A DNA stretch of 32,866 bases from Reticulitermes lucifugus (lineage: Eukaryota > Arthropoda > Insecta > Blattodea > Rhinotermitidae): positions 1,140-34,005 of the forward strand of contig JAKCWW010006033.1 of NCBI GenBank assembly GCA_026260175.1, written 5' to 3'. Of the stretch, positions 20,769-32,805 are shown piece by piece. The stretch's first letter is position 1. Every line of letters begins with the position of its first letter. A program made the position numbers and the translations under genes. The notes under the pieces were generated by a model. It ran no database searches and was not told the DNA's origin. It saw nothing but the letters and a program-made list of their open reading frames with translations.

Positions 20769-21202
20769 CAGGTGTCACGAATTGACAAACTATTAACAGA
20801 GCTGTTATAATTGATGGCAAAGAACAGGTGGGTGTGTGGAGCTGGTTTATTGGTGAGGATTTGGATCAAGGGCAAGTTTTTTAACATTGTAAGAACGTTC
20901 GTAACCCAAAATATGTGAGAGGTTTCCGACAAATAGCTGTTCAAGAAAAGCGATTGATTCCCTGCGGATTTAGTTCAGAGTTTCATACATGCAGTCCGAA
21001 TGTGCTGGATTTTAAGTTGTCTTTAATGCCCAGTAACATTTACAATCAGGTTTAGGATTAGATTCGGGAAACTAAAAAAATTGACTGAATTTTCTATTCC
21101 TTGAGTGCTAAAGAAGGTGCCATTTTTCTTCCTTTATATTAGGTACTCCTGCAAGCAACTTACGCTGTGGCACAAGCGTAACAGTTTGAAGTCTAAAGAG
21201 AC
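20769..21202. other. No gene seen
   Basis: The minus ORF at 20681-20944 is the antisense of the LINE tail and its flank and has no motif. Nothing else is recognisable. Confidence 0.5.
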
Positions 21203-21496
21203 AGGCAGATGTATTGTTTTTTGTTTTGTGGTGAAGGGCCCCGCAGCAGATGCTACGGACGCACCGCAGCCTTCAGGCTTATTGTGCAACCCTTTGATGA
21301 AGATGATTAGTTTTTTCGCTTTTCCTTGTAATGGAGCACCAGGGGAATGAAACCGAAGTACTCGGGGAAAAACCTGTCCAGTGCCACTTTGTCCACCACA
21401 AATCCCACATGGACTGACCCGGGATCGAACCCGGGCCTCAGCGGTGAGAGGCCGGCGACTAACCGCCCCAGCCATGGCACAGACCAGACAGATGTA
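21203..21496 (-). mobile_element. tRNA-derived SINE, family E (copy 1) with target-site duplication
   Basis: On the minus strand the head near 21480 is tRNA-like: a TGGCTGGGGCGG A-box-like start, then CCCGGGTTCGATCCCGGG, which is a T-arm-like palindrome holding an exact B box (21431-21422). The body runs to a T-rich end on the plus strand (21214-21231), equivalent to an A-rich SINE tail. Flanking it are AGGCAGATGTA (21203-21213) and AGACAGATGTA (21486-21496), a direct repeat with one mismatch that fits a target-site duplication. The overlapping ORFs (for example 113 codons reading GLHNKPEGCGASVASAAG) are SINE body translated by chance. It lacks about 25 bases present in copy 2. Confidence 0.8.
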
Positions 21497-24400
21497 AGAA
21501 AGAATAGTATAAAGTTACATAAAAGGGAAATTAACATGAGAAGTAACATTTATTTTTGGAGGGAGGAAAAGAGCACTAAATGGTTCATATGCCTCTCCCG
21601 CTCGTCCTTCTGATAAGAGCAACATTAAAATACAGAAGTTGGAGCAATAAGAAATAACCTGATCCAAGGGCTGCGGCATTTACACTTCATGTTTAATGGT
21701 GAAATGCACAATTTGGAATATAATTTGGTGTCCTCCACAGAAAAGTGTTAGTTTTCATGACCTCATATAGGCAGGGTTGCTTGAGATGCGTGCAATAGCA
21801 GAAACTGGAAACATGGCAAAAGTCTTTGAATTTGGATTAAGAGAGATGAAATAAAAAAAACCTGTTTGGAGTTGTTCGGTCAGAACACTTTTCGGAAGAT
21901 GAATTCAATCTAAATAGCATTTAATCATTAAATTTCTTAGTACAAAAAATGCCACGTCTGAATCACAAAGGCCAAATGGCTCTTGAGAAAACTGAACTAA
22001 GGCTGATTTTTTGTGTGAATCATGAAAACTAAAATGTGTTAGAAAAGCGAATAATTTAAATGTTAAAGCAGGAAATACAGGCACTCCAAGTCGTGACAGA
22101 ACAGTAAGAACAATAGGAGTGTATATTATATTACCTGTTTAAAGTGACGAAAATTTAAGTTTTGCTCACACAGATTATTTGTGACAGAATATCAGTACAG
22201 AGAAGGCATATTTCCTTATACATATTAAACAAAGAGGTGAAAAGTCATATCTCAAGTATTTGTTACATTGTATACGCCCTTCAATGTTTAAAGAGTCAAA
22301 TATGCAATCCCTCTTTCATTTTAATTATATTAAAATTAATGAATATTTTACACACAGTTAACCGTAAATTTAAACATGCAGGGATTAAAAGCATTTGTGG
22401 GTGGCCTATATTGACAGTATCATACCGTATTACGCTTCATGAAAGTGGTCTACTGCAAAACGATTTGCTGTTGTAAACCCAAATTACAATGGCATTCTCC
22501 GCAGTGTGTTACGCTTAATTGCAATCTGCTCATAACATCATTGTAAGTTCTATTTCATGGCCTCCTGTGAAGCAAATTTTTAATCGGTCACACTCTAACA
22601 ATTAAATTGGCCGACTACCTTAATACAAAGATCTCTTACAGCCGAACATTATTTAGTACATCTTTGTTTGAAAAGGATATAGAGAGACAAGGAAATTGCT
22701 AGCCGTTAGTTACGGGTGGTTCGAAGCCATCTGCAGACAACAGAAAAACATCAAATACAGTAATGTTCTTCTTGTCCGGATTGTCACGAAACTTGCAGAA
22801 ATGGTTTCATTAAAGAAAGTATCACATCAGGATATAAGAACAGTGCTCCAGAAAACTTTAAGTTTCGAATACCCTCTGTGACAACTGCCAAACGAACTAA
22901 GAGTCAAGCCTGACTAATTCCTAAAATTAATGTTGACAAACTGAAGTTCTCTTAATGTAACAGAGGGTGACAGGACCATTGCCTGACACGACTAAGCGTC
23001 GAACCCAAAGGGCCACGAAGTTTCTTATACGGACCATTGAGAGTTCGACGATCTTATCCTAGTGGATAATTTTAAAATGATGGGACGTTCGAAAAATACG
23101 ACGGAACCATTCAGAATCGGTTACATGCATACCTATATCAAGACGAGTGATTATCACAAGAATATGAAAGATACTTCAAGATTGGAGGATGGTTGGTTTT
23201 TGAACTGTGCTAGCAGTCGGATCTAATAGACAAATTTTCATGTGATTAAGAGAAACTACCGCTTATACAAAAGCAATTAGCTGGACTCCACTGTCAGTTA
23301 CTCGTAATAAAAGCAAATTCAAATACAGGGAATGAAAACGGTGTTAGATGTAATAAACGAACGACGAATCTCGAAAAGTACTCACTCACTGACAAAGAGC
23401 GAAACGTAACCAGGCGGCGAGTGATTGCACACTCCTATCGAATTTTCCCAAGATTTAAGTACTGATACATTTAACTGACCAATTTATGTTCTTAAATAAA
23501 GCAAAATCTTCAGGGACCAATATGGCTGCAAATAGAAACTGCGGTAAGTCCACATAAAATATTTACAAAGAATTTATTAATGGTTACAACACTAACATCA
23601 GAACACAGCCAGACAGATAGACAATCAGATGTGACTCTAATAAAATGTCCCTTTCGCTTTTTTAAATCTCTTAGAAATTCAGGTGTTTTTACTTCTTTAA
23701 TTCTTTACTCACCATTGAGATGATGCTCACATCTGCAGCATACCTTCGGACATTTTGCTACTCATACTGAATATACAAACAGAATTACAGTCACAGTTAA
23801 TACAAGTATAAACTCTGAAATCAACACTTCATTGTGAATGCAAGTTTATTTTACGACTTCAATTATATAACCTCACATTAAAAACGGAGCAGCAAAACAC
23901 TCAACAACTAAGTTTGGGGAAGTACTGTATTTGTACTCCAAGAACAGTAATTCTTCTTCTCAATCACGACACTCAGTATTGACAACACACCAATAGAGAT
24001 GTAATCATCTTCTTATGGTAAATGAATGGCAGCAGTTAAATTGAACTTGTGAAAGGGTAACAAATGGCGCCACTCAGTGAGTGGATTTGAAGTTTTGAAA
24101 CTCAAGTATATGAAAAATGTGTTTTTTAACAGGGCCAAGTTTTAAGGGAAGCAGAAAGAAGCGAATGGCTATCACACTGTGTGGTTTCACACCGATAGTC
24201 TGTAGATCATTGTGCTTTTTCCTGTGAAATCTACAGCCTACGTATACACACGACTAAAAGTCATATAATAAATACTACCTTATTGTGAGATCTGAAGTTA
24301 TAGTGGAGAAAAGAATTACTGTCCTCTTGAATGCCACACATTATAGGCCTAGATTGATAGATGAGTGCCAACATTTCGTAGGAAATTTCTGCCTCCTCCT

Positions 24401-27329
24401 TCGCTTTAAATATCTTACCTACAGTCAGTATTAGACTGAAGTTTGTACATGGTAGTTTAAATCTCGAAACATATTATTTCCCTAAGGTAAAGTTAATTAG
24501 GCCTACATCGAGTGATTTCTTGCTTCTATTACAAATACCAAATATTATGTACCATATAGAACAAGAAAATAAAATACGGAAAGAAAATTCACGGACAGTA
24601 TATGAAAGGTGCTCCTGAAATGATTAGGTCCTGTATGAAATGTTTATATGTTGGGAACGCAGAAACAAAGGTTTCTTTGTCCGCCGTGTTTTGACAATGA
24701 AACACCTTTTATGTAAGTCAAGGCATAATAAGGCATATAACACTGGTAATAAAATAACTTGAAATCAAACCACGAGTACCATGTTTGATTTTCATACGAT
24801 GCTTATTTGCAGTTACGCCTTCTATTGGCAATGAAATAGTTTCTTCTTAGGTGGCACTCGACTTCCAGCTAAATTTATAACAAATTATACTTTGCAATAC
24901 CCAAAAAGTCTGTCCCTTACGAAATCCGAGAGATCAGCACTGTTTTAACAAGAACCAAACTACAGACCCCTGTTTTCAGTTACACTGATTCAGTCTACTT
25001 CCTGAAGGCCTATATATTAACAATCCTTCTTAATATCGCCCTTAAAGCAATGCGTAAGTCTCCAAAAGTCTCTTACCGTTACTTTTTATCTATCTCAAAT
25101 TATGTAAATTATAAAGATTAATTCTACTAATAAAATTGCTAATTATATTTAACGTAGTATCCACAAAGCATATGAAACATCGTCTATATATTTATATTAA
25201 ATTCTTTATAATAGATTATATATCAGGAAATATATATTAGAAAAATTATTCTCGTTAGTTCACGTATCCAAAAAAAAGTACTAAAGGCCCTTTCGTAAAA
25301 ATCGTTTCAACTCTATTTATTTATGTACTAATTATGCATGAAGTTTCCCATCACAGTCGGTAAATTGTTGCTGTCACTCTCCAACTTGTGCAGTAAATTC
25401 TGAATTAAGTTAAAATTTTTACGGAATGCACCTACTACAGGTGATTAATATTTCAAATTTACAGATAGTAATACTACCTTAAAATCCATGAATATCGCGG
25501 TTGATTGGATACCAGTTCTTCATCTTATTTGGCAGGTCCCTTGTACCAATTTCGGCGAGAAAATCAGATAACCGGCTTGAGTTTTGTCGTCGTTTTCCTC
25601 AGTTATCTCAAGAAAGTTCTAGGATAGTATTTCAAATCAGGCAACAACAGCTTGTCTCCGTATTCTCAGTTTAAAATATTGACAGTGTCGTTAAATAAAT
25701 AAATAAACAAACCAGTGATCAAAGAGTCATCATAGGTCAGTCAGGTCCCCAAGACGAAGCAATCCGGATTCGTTCTGGGCCATTATGTGCTAGCTTCAAA
25801 GTCTTACAAATTATGCTCCTATATAACTGAATAAAGATGCTGAAGCTGAAACTGGCCCTAACAAAATTCAGGCCATTTGCATCACAAGCAGTACAGGAGA
25901 CGTTGAAAAAACATACAGCGACAGAAAATGATACGCTTCTTCACTGTGTCCAACTTCTTTTCGAATCATCTCATCAGGTTTATTTGAAGTTATTTCACAG
26001 AAAGAATGCATAAATATTAGCCAATCGACGTTATCCATGTCATAGCTTTGTAAGGATTGACATAATCAGAGAAATGGCGCAAAATGGCGCTTAAATTCCA
26101 GTTCCTGTGACAAGGGTTAGGCAAGGGCCAGTAGCGAGTTCGGATAAATAGAATCAGATAAGAAAAATTATTAATTTCATCACATTTTATAAAACTATTT
26201 CATATGGAATTCAGTACAACATTTATTTATATATGTACTAGTATCATTCATTAACAATAATCATATCCTTGAATAATACTATCCTTTGTAATGAGACACC
26301 TTTGAAATGTAGAATAGCTTTCATCTTATATACATAGAGTGAAGCTGTAAAAGACTTTAAAAACAATCTCGCGCGAACAAGCGAGATAATTCACACACCA
26401 AACCCAATGTTTTCGAGAAATTCTCTGTCTTCATCTTTGGTGAAAAACCTTATCCTCGAAGATTACGCCTCGGTAGTATTTTATATGCAGGCACTGAATG
26501 ACAACCAACTTGTCTAGTACAGCGACAAATTTCCTCATGAAGGAAGGAGAATTTTCCCAAAATTTAGATTCCAATGCAAAATAAGTAAGGCCGTTTTTCC
26601 TACAAGAATTTTTAATTTTATTCACCATGAATATTTTAAATTTTAAATACAGTGGTAAATTTATCTCTATCCAAATTAGACATTACCCCTTGAAAGTGTA
26701 TGAGGACATGACATGTAGCTGAAAAAGAGGTTCATGCTTCTGTTGCTTTATCCCTGACAGCCGTTCAATAGGAATTTGAGTGAGCCTTCGAGCCGGTCTG
26801 AAAGTATTGGCGAAGAGAAATCTTTCTTTCCCTGTAGTGAATCCAACCTGTAGGTTAGTTAGAGTACTGATAAAATGCTGCAAATTTGATATGCATGTCA
26901 GGTAAATTAACAGTATTTGGAGACAGAAGTAGGATTATCCGGAATTATACTGTAAGATTCAGTTGTGCCCACAGTAAACACGCTCCGTGTCGATTCTAAA
27001 AGGACTGCAAGTGGTACTCCGTGACGTAGAACACAGACTTTTCCAATACATTATTTACCTCAAAATGTCATACACTTTCACGGTGCACGCGTCAATGTAA
27101 TTTTATTAACCCCTACAAGAATAATACGAACTGCCTTAATCCAAATTTCTCGAAAATCGCAAGTGTTAAACAGTATAATTTGTACATTTCTTGTACCAAA
27201 GTTCACCCAAATCCTACAATAAAAGCGGAATGTACGTATAGATAGTTAATTACGCCACAAAGCAAAAACGGCTTGTACTTTCTCCACCCTCATGAAACTC
27301 AGGATCACCCAGTAAATTTCTGCTGACAT
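21497..27329. other. Long AT-rich stretch, no gene seen
   Basis: Nearly 6 kb without a recognisable gene. ORFs at 22162-22476 (104 codons), 22696-22881, 26431-26628 and 26683-26883 contain no motif that I know. 22960-23030 holds GGGTTCGACGC on the minus strand, a weak B-box-like site without a visible SINE body. From about 24500 to 26300 the DNA is very AT-rich with many TATA/ATTT runs. It may be unique sequence or repeats too old to recognise by eye. Confidence 0.45.
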
Positions 27330-27655
27330 CTCACGTACCAAATTTCATCAAATCGGATGAAGAATGCAGAAAATGTGGGGAAACTCCCTTACACTGTACT
27401 GATTTTCCCAAACTTACAAGAGTTGAAGAGTAGATTTTGTAGATCGAACTGCATCCAAGTCCGTTAAGAAATATTGAAAATAAGGGTACAAATATACTGA
27501 CGCTGCTAAATAAAATATGACTATCACTGAACTGATTTTCACGACACTCACGAGTATCAGCAACATTTTGTACAGAAATCCTTTACCAATTTCATGAAAA
27601 TGCAGAAAACGGTTTAGTCGCTGATACTGTCAAGAGCAGACAGACACGGACAGAC
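27330..27655 (+). repeat. LINE-like 3' end signature
   Basis: Two passages, ACGTACCAAATTTCATCAAA (27334-27353) and TTTACCAATTTCATGAAAATG (27582-27602, given here as a pattern), are followed by GACAGACACGGACAGACAG at the end. ACCAAATTTCAT-GAAAATCGG followed by ACAGACAGAC-type repeats is a common 3'-UTR ending of RTE/CR1-like insect LINEs. No ORF2 is recognisable upstream, so this would be a 5'-truncated tail. SINE family E copy 2 begins right after it. Confidence 0.4.
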
Positions 27656-27673
27656 AGTCTTGTTCTCCAATTA

Positions 27674-27957
27674 AGTTTCTTTTTTTGGTGAATGACCCCG
27701 CAGTAGATGCTATGGAAGCACCGCAGCCTTGAGGCTTATTGTGCAACCCTGTGATGAAGGTGATTAGTTTTTTTCTTTTTTCCGTCCAATGGAACACCGT
27801 TGGAATCAAACTGACAGGGGAAAACCGAAGTACTCGGGGAAAAACCTGTCCCAGTGCCACTTCGTCCACCACAACTTTCACATGGACTGACACGGGATCG
27901 AAACCGGGCCTCCGCGATGAGAGGCCGGCGACTAATCGCCTGTGCCATGGCACGGCC
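27674..27957 (-). mobile_element. tRNA-derived SINE, family E (copy 2)
   Basis: Same family and orientation as 21203-21496: head at 27957, B box at 27905-27896 (GTTTCGATCC, one base off the ideal), body with matching blocks ACCGAAGTACTCGGGG and CACCGCAGCCTT on the plus strand, and a T-rich end at 27674-27686. No clear target-site duplication was found. The overlapping 70-107 codon ORFs are SINE sequence, not genes. Confidence 0.78.
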
Positions 27958-29039
27958 TATTCACATAAGGTTGTCTGTCCTTCGTAGAAAACGCCTAAAA
28001 TCATTGTTACTGCTGCTGAGAGGAATGTTCCTTGGTTGTTCCATAAAAATCATGGAACTACACACTGTGGGCAGATTGCGGAAATTATTTAATTCTAAAG
28101 CAGTTGGTACATGAAGTGAGAAGTGGGCCTTATAGAGTTTAGTTGTTGTGGAGTGTAATCTACGTTTTCTTATTCTGCTCATACTTACGGTTATGTTTGT
28201 GTAACCTAAATCCAGTTTCGTTAAAAAATGTGGGATGTGTCATATTTTTAATTTCCACAGAAAGCAGCCAAGGTTTCTTGAACGTATATTTACGAAATAC
28301 CGATACAACAATGAAGTAGGTGATGCGCACAACACCTAAAAAATCCACCCAACTCTGAACACGCTACACCTCTGATCGTTGCATTTCCAACCAATAGCAG
28401 GTTTCTTACAGAAACTTTATCATTAGGAACAGCTGTCATTATGCATGTCATGCTTGAAGATGATCAGTTATATAAAAAACACTTTTCTTCAGGATTCCCA
28501 AGTCTCGATGGACGGTACTGCTTTCATCTTTCAGCGCTTAATGTCTGAGAAGCGTGTGAGAGAGGAGGTCGGCTCGAGTTTCATTGCGGCCGGCTCTCTC
28601 AGCCGACATGTTTTTTTTCCTAGTGTCGAGCACCCTTTGCTTTTTCTCCGTTGGTTCTTCTTCTCTGAGGAGTCGGAAGGGCAGCAGAGTTGGAAGTATA
28701 CTGCACGTACTTTATATTAATATACTGCACGTGTTTGTAAAAGAGTAAATCCTCTCATGAGTCCACAGACAGCCTTCATGATGAATCCGAAGCGGTTGTC
28801 TTCTCTTTCTTATTCCCGTAATATTGCCATAATTATCTGGACAGTGACAATTGGTGTGAATACGCCACCATCAGTGTTGTTCTTAGTGGGTGCTGGCTCT
28901 GTTATTCCTGTCTTTTCGCGGTTTTTTTTCTAGTGGCTCTTACTGTTGTTACAGCAGCGGCGTAGGCTACTTTTTTACGTGGCATAACCAGCCATAATGC
29001 CAAGCTGCAACCAGGTGTTATCTGTGGAACTGACTATTC
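27958..29039. other. No gene seen
   Basis: ORFs at 27961-28348 and 28445-28720 lack motifs. The minus strand of 28450-29040 lies downstream of the ORF1 relic and could be its poorly conserved C-terminal or spacer part, but I cannot show it. Confidence 0.4.
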
Positions 29040-29400
29040 TTTCTTTCCCTGCTGGTCATATTTGCGTAGCTTAATCCTCTGTATGTGCTTGGATACTGTG
29101 CCGTGCAGTCGTAGCAAGAACGTATGTTGTAACGTCTTTCTTTCTTGAGACACTCTGGGTCTTGATGACCACCGCCGCACCAGAGATATTTGGTGGCCGT
29201 TTACAGTACCCAGATTTGAAAAAAGAAAAACGCTGGCAGTTACGGCAAAGCGTCAGAAGAGTCTGGGCCATCTCTTCTTTAAAAATAATGCTGGACAGGG
29301 AGGAGAGTGCGAATACTCTTAGTGACTGCTGTCCGCATGCCAAAGCCACAAAGTATAGCGGCAGGAAAACAGAATTTAAGGTGTCCTCAGGCAAGGGTCA
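29040..29400 (-). pseudogene. Non-LTR retrotransposon ORF1 (gag-like, CCHC knuckles), broken
   Basis: ORF1 proteins of Jockey-like LINEs bind their RNA through CCHC zinc knuckles preceded by a PRE_C2HC region. From 29394 downward: LPLYFVALACGQQSLRVFAL, then SSLSSIIFKEE fits the PRE_C2HC region (PLFFVDL...IYKLSSLLHTKI-VEE). LCRNCQRFSFFKSGYCKRPP is knuckle 1 with its histidine replaced. After a frame change, YLWCGGGHQDPEC is knuckle 2 with its first cysteine changed to tyrosine, and CYDCTAQYPSTYRGL is knuckle 3 with histidine and last cysteine lost. The ORF at 29387-29606 may be more of the N-terminal half, but I see no secure match there. Clearly inactive. Confidence 0.75.
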
Positions 29401-30289
29401 TTTTCTTCGAGCTTACAGAGTTAAACGCTGGCTCCTGATGCGAAGAATTTCCTGATCGGGACTTCCGGTACTGGTTTAAATATAAGAAGAGATAGTTTCT
29501 CTCCTCTTCCTCGTGGGAACAGCTTTGCTGGGTAGCGGAAATATTGCTGATGGCCCCAAATTTCGATTTTTGTCTGTGATTGTTCTTCAGCTGTCCTTCC
29601 AAGCACTGACGAATTCTAGGTGTCTCTTCTGTATTGAACTATACTAAATTCGGCATTCGGAGTTGATAGCGGGTGTAGCACTCAGTACAAAGTGCGAAGA
29701 GCTCCTTAACATCCCAGTTATGGCAGAAGTCTCTTCGGGTTTGCTCTGCTTCCTCAATAATTTTAAGTCAGTGTGTATCATCTTCGTGGAGTTTCGAAGG
29801 TTGGTGGCACAGGTACATGAAATTTTGTATAGCCTGACATACCAAATCGATTACTACGCTGACGTCTGGAATATTTCGTAAACTTTCTTAAACAATTTCA
29901 GGAAATTGCAACACGTGCTTTCGGCTATTTCTGTAGCTTATATAGCCATATTCCATCGGAATAATGAGGATCCAAAGGAATAAAATATCATTCAATAATA
30001 CCTTCGTATTTCAAACATTACCGGTAGCAGAAAATATGTCGGTAGCCTGTAACGTGTTCGTGGCTGGTTGTAAAGGTTAATAGGAACATCAGGGAAGTGT
30101 TGGTGGAGTACCGTGTGAAACCCTTGGCCCCAAAAAGAGTAGTTATAGGTTCGGTTAATAGCCAATAAACAACCGGTCACCAACACGGGGCTGGTAACTA
30201 CAGTAACCTGCGGCATGGGGAACAGATGATAGGAAAATAGGTGCTGAAAAGCGGTGACAGAAACACAAAGACATATTTCTCCACTGGAC
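29401..30289. other. No gene seen; between two retroelement relics
   Basis: The ORFs at 29387-29606, 29663-29881 and 29992-30300 have no certain homology. The first could be the ORF1 N-terminus. The minus-strand segment from about 30000 to 30390 follows the PLE coding relic and is probably its 3' untranslated region. Confidence 0.4.
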
Positions 30290-30390
30290 CGAAACCGCAC
30301 TGCTGCCGAATTCTTCAGACGCTATGCAATGCCTATGTCGCCCGCTCCACGTCGAACCGTCCAGCGACAAAACTACCTCCTTGATATAAG

Positions 30391-32200
30391 TTACAGGCCG
30401 TGAAGTGGTCTGAGACTGGAATCAAGTGAGGTGAGTTGCTGAAGACTTGAGGTGCCAGGGGTTGATGGGCACGCTGATGTATCCATCAGGAAATCTGGGG
30501 CAATGTATGCGAAGAAGGTGTATGGAATGTGATTCTGAAAAGGACCGTGAGCATATTTACCATTCCACTGTGGGCTCATAAGTTCTGTGAGGGAGTGAAT
30601 GAAGCGTTTTTGTGACATGTTTTAAATCAGGCTATTCTTCCTCTTCACGTCGTTAGGACAAAGCTACAACTCAAGCACCTCAATAATGAGGTGGGCCATT
30701 GTAGCCGGGTCGGGTGAAGAGGGTTTTTGCTTCCTGGAGATGGATATGATGGTCGTCGTTGAATCTGTGCTCGGCCACCGCCAACATCTCCGTTATTCCG
30801 AGGCTGATATGCCGCTGATATTCTTTCACCCTAGTCTCAATCTATCTGCCGATTTATGTAACGATAAACTGGCCAAACTTACATGAGATGCAGTACACAC
30901 CGGGAGTTTTCTGTTCCAAGTCGTCGTCCACATGACGGAGGAACTTGAAGATCTGCGTAACAGGCAAACACTTCTGATGTGGTGTCTGGCCGGCAGACTA
31001 CTAATATGATTTTTGGACACTGCCCGATCGTAATACAGGAAAGTTACCGATTTAGGCTTCTCGCTGTCCTTGAACGTACTCGTAGGTCGATTGACTCGGC
31101 GTGTCTGCTTCCGTTTCCATCTATTCCATTGAAAGTGAACTTGAGAATTTCCAAATCATCCTTAAAGTTTATTCGACCATAAAAATTATTGGATTTGTAT
31201 ACCAAAGTGGATAGAAAGGCCTGATTGTCGGACGCCTGGTAATGTGAGCTGGAGTTAGGTGTTGAAGTCAGGCATTCCTTCCCAGTAAATATCGCTGTCT
31301 ACAAAGGAATGTGAGAATCATCCGCATCCATTGTGAAAAGGATGTTCTGATTAATACTGGTCATATGGTCGAGACATCTTTCCAAACCCTCTGGTCCATT
31401 GGGCAGATTACAAACATGTTATCTACGAAGGGAAACCATTAAAAATGCCCCTGAAGTTAGCAAAGACAAGAGAAACGGCGATCCCATAGCCACCCATTTT
31501 TTCTGCTCACAGGATTGTCCACGGAAGTTGAAGTCTGTAGAAGCTAGGGCATAATGGGATAGAGTCAGGATGCCACAAGTGACGACACAAGATATTTATG
31601 ACTTCAATGTACGGTGCTTTAGTTATCAGAAACCCCACATCCATAATAATCATTATAACCTTCCATCCACCTCGTACAGACAATAACGTGTGTACGAACT
31701 GATAGTGTTCTTCACGTAGTGTGGCGAGAGTAAATCATGAGGAGTTCGAGAATGCCTACCAGAAGCTTGGGTAACAGGGAGGCAGGGGCCGTAATAAACC
31801 TCACGACAGGCCGCAGAGAAATTCAAACTCAGAATTATTTTGGAACCCGTAGAGCCTCAGAAGTCTTTAACTTTGTGGCTGTAATTTTTGACAGAAATCC
31901 CTAGACAAGGAAAATTTCCTGAGGAGAAATTCGGTCGTGATTTCAACCTTCCCGGTGAGATCTTTGGCAAACTTTTTGTATACTGGACCTTCTCCGAGGA
32001 CAATAACCTCTTGATTCCAGGTTTTCAAAGGTGCTGAGAACCAACGTGGCGTCCTTGTTGGTGGGGAGAATGATGAATTGAAAGTTCTTCCGTAGAGCCC
32101 TGAGGGATTTCTTTCTGAAGTAGTCAAGTTGTTCCTCGGTCTACAGGAGCAGTTGTGAATCCTCAAGATTTTCTGCTTTAACCCGTTTTCAGTAATAAAG
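30391..32200 (-). pseudogene. Penelope-like element: reverse transcriptase plus GIY-YIG, heavily decayed
   Basis: Order on the minus strand, from 32200 downward: EEQLDYFRKKSLRALRKNF, then IILPTNKDATLVL (usual LPADKGNATVV), YKKFAKDLTGKVEITTEFLL, SLRPVVRFITAPASLLPKLL (RT palm entry, usual LRPIVS-x-x-x-PTY-LAKYL), FVDNMFVICPMDQRVWKDV (the YVDDTF-x-I-W box with the second aspartate changed to N), FTMDADDSHIP, then QAFLSTLVYKSNN. After several frame changes, DDDLEQKTPGVYCISCKFGQ is the GIY half of the endonuclease, followed by stops in the YIG half, RVKEYQRHISLG, AVAEHRF, and a tail IIEVLEL...LCPNDVKRKNSL. The GIY-YIG subtype differs from the copy at 3215-3660. More than ten lesions; dead. The N-terminus may extend beyond 32200, but I cannot recognise it. 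Confidence 0.8.
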
Positions 32201-32805
32201 ATTCACAACCGGCCCCTTCCACATATTACTAGCTCCTTGACCTTTGTAGTCAGCAACAAACCGCTTAACACCAACTTATATAGTTCCCTACACCGATATG
32301 GTCTGTCATTCACGCACCTGTAGACTCTTAAAGGTGAAGGGACCCTCTTCCTTCGAAACGCTAGGAACCGATCACGTAGCAACGCCAAGTCATATCCGGG
32401 AAATATATAATCATCAGTCAACTTGTGGAAACTTTGAAACTGGGCAACTGCCTTTATATGAATCGACGCAATTCGTTTCCACTAATTGATTAATACCAAT
32501 AATAATACAGCAAAAATAGCACTAAAATAATGTAACTTACACAAGGTTATATTCACATAAAAATCTTAAATTTCTTCTTACAGAATTTAAACAAAATCAT
32601 CTGCAAGACGCGATTCCTGCAATTAATAAGTTAATAATTACAATGAATTACTTTTCAATGCACATATTCAAAATATGACACTCTGACGCGAAGATTTAAT
32701 ATCTCTATGAGGTTCCAATCGCCATTTTATCTTAAGACATGAAACTCGTTATAAGCTCTGCTATTTTCGAATTATGAATGAAATTCAGAAATCTTAATTT
32801 AAAAC
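32201..32805. other. No gene seen
   Basis: The minus ORF at 32203-32421 lies directly upstream of the PLE reverse-transcriptase relic and might be its variable N-terminus, but it shows no match. 32480-32800 is AT-rich and featureless. Confidence 0.4.

Noticed and set aside
21134..21613. Overlapping ORFs of 80-113 codons as proteins
   Set aside because: They are translations of a SINE; the same peptide pattern recurs in the second copy at 27.7 kb in both strands' frames.
22162..22476. 104-codon plus-strand ORF as a gene or exon
   Set aside because: No motif, AT-driven composition, and no splice signals or neighbours that would support an exon.
25950..25985. Another hammerhead-like motif (CTGATGA...GAAA, minus strand)
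   Set aside because: The core bases are present, but stem II would be only 2 bp, stem III does not pair and stem I is absent.
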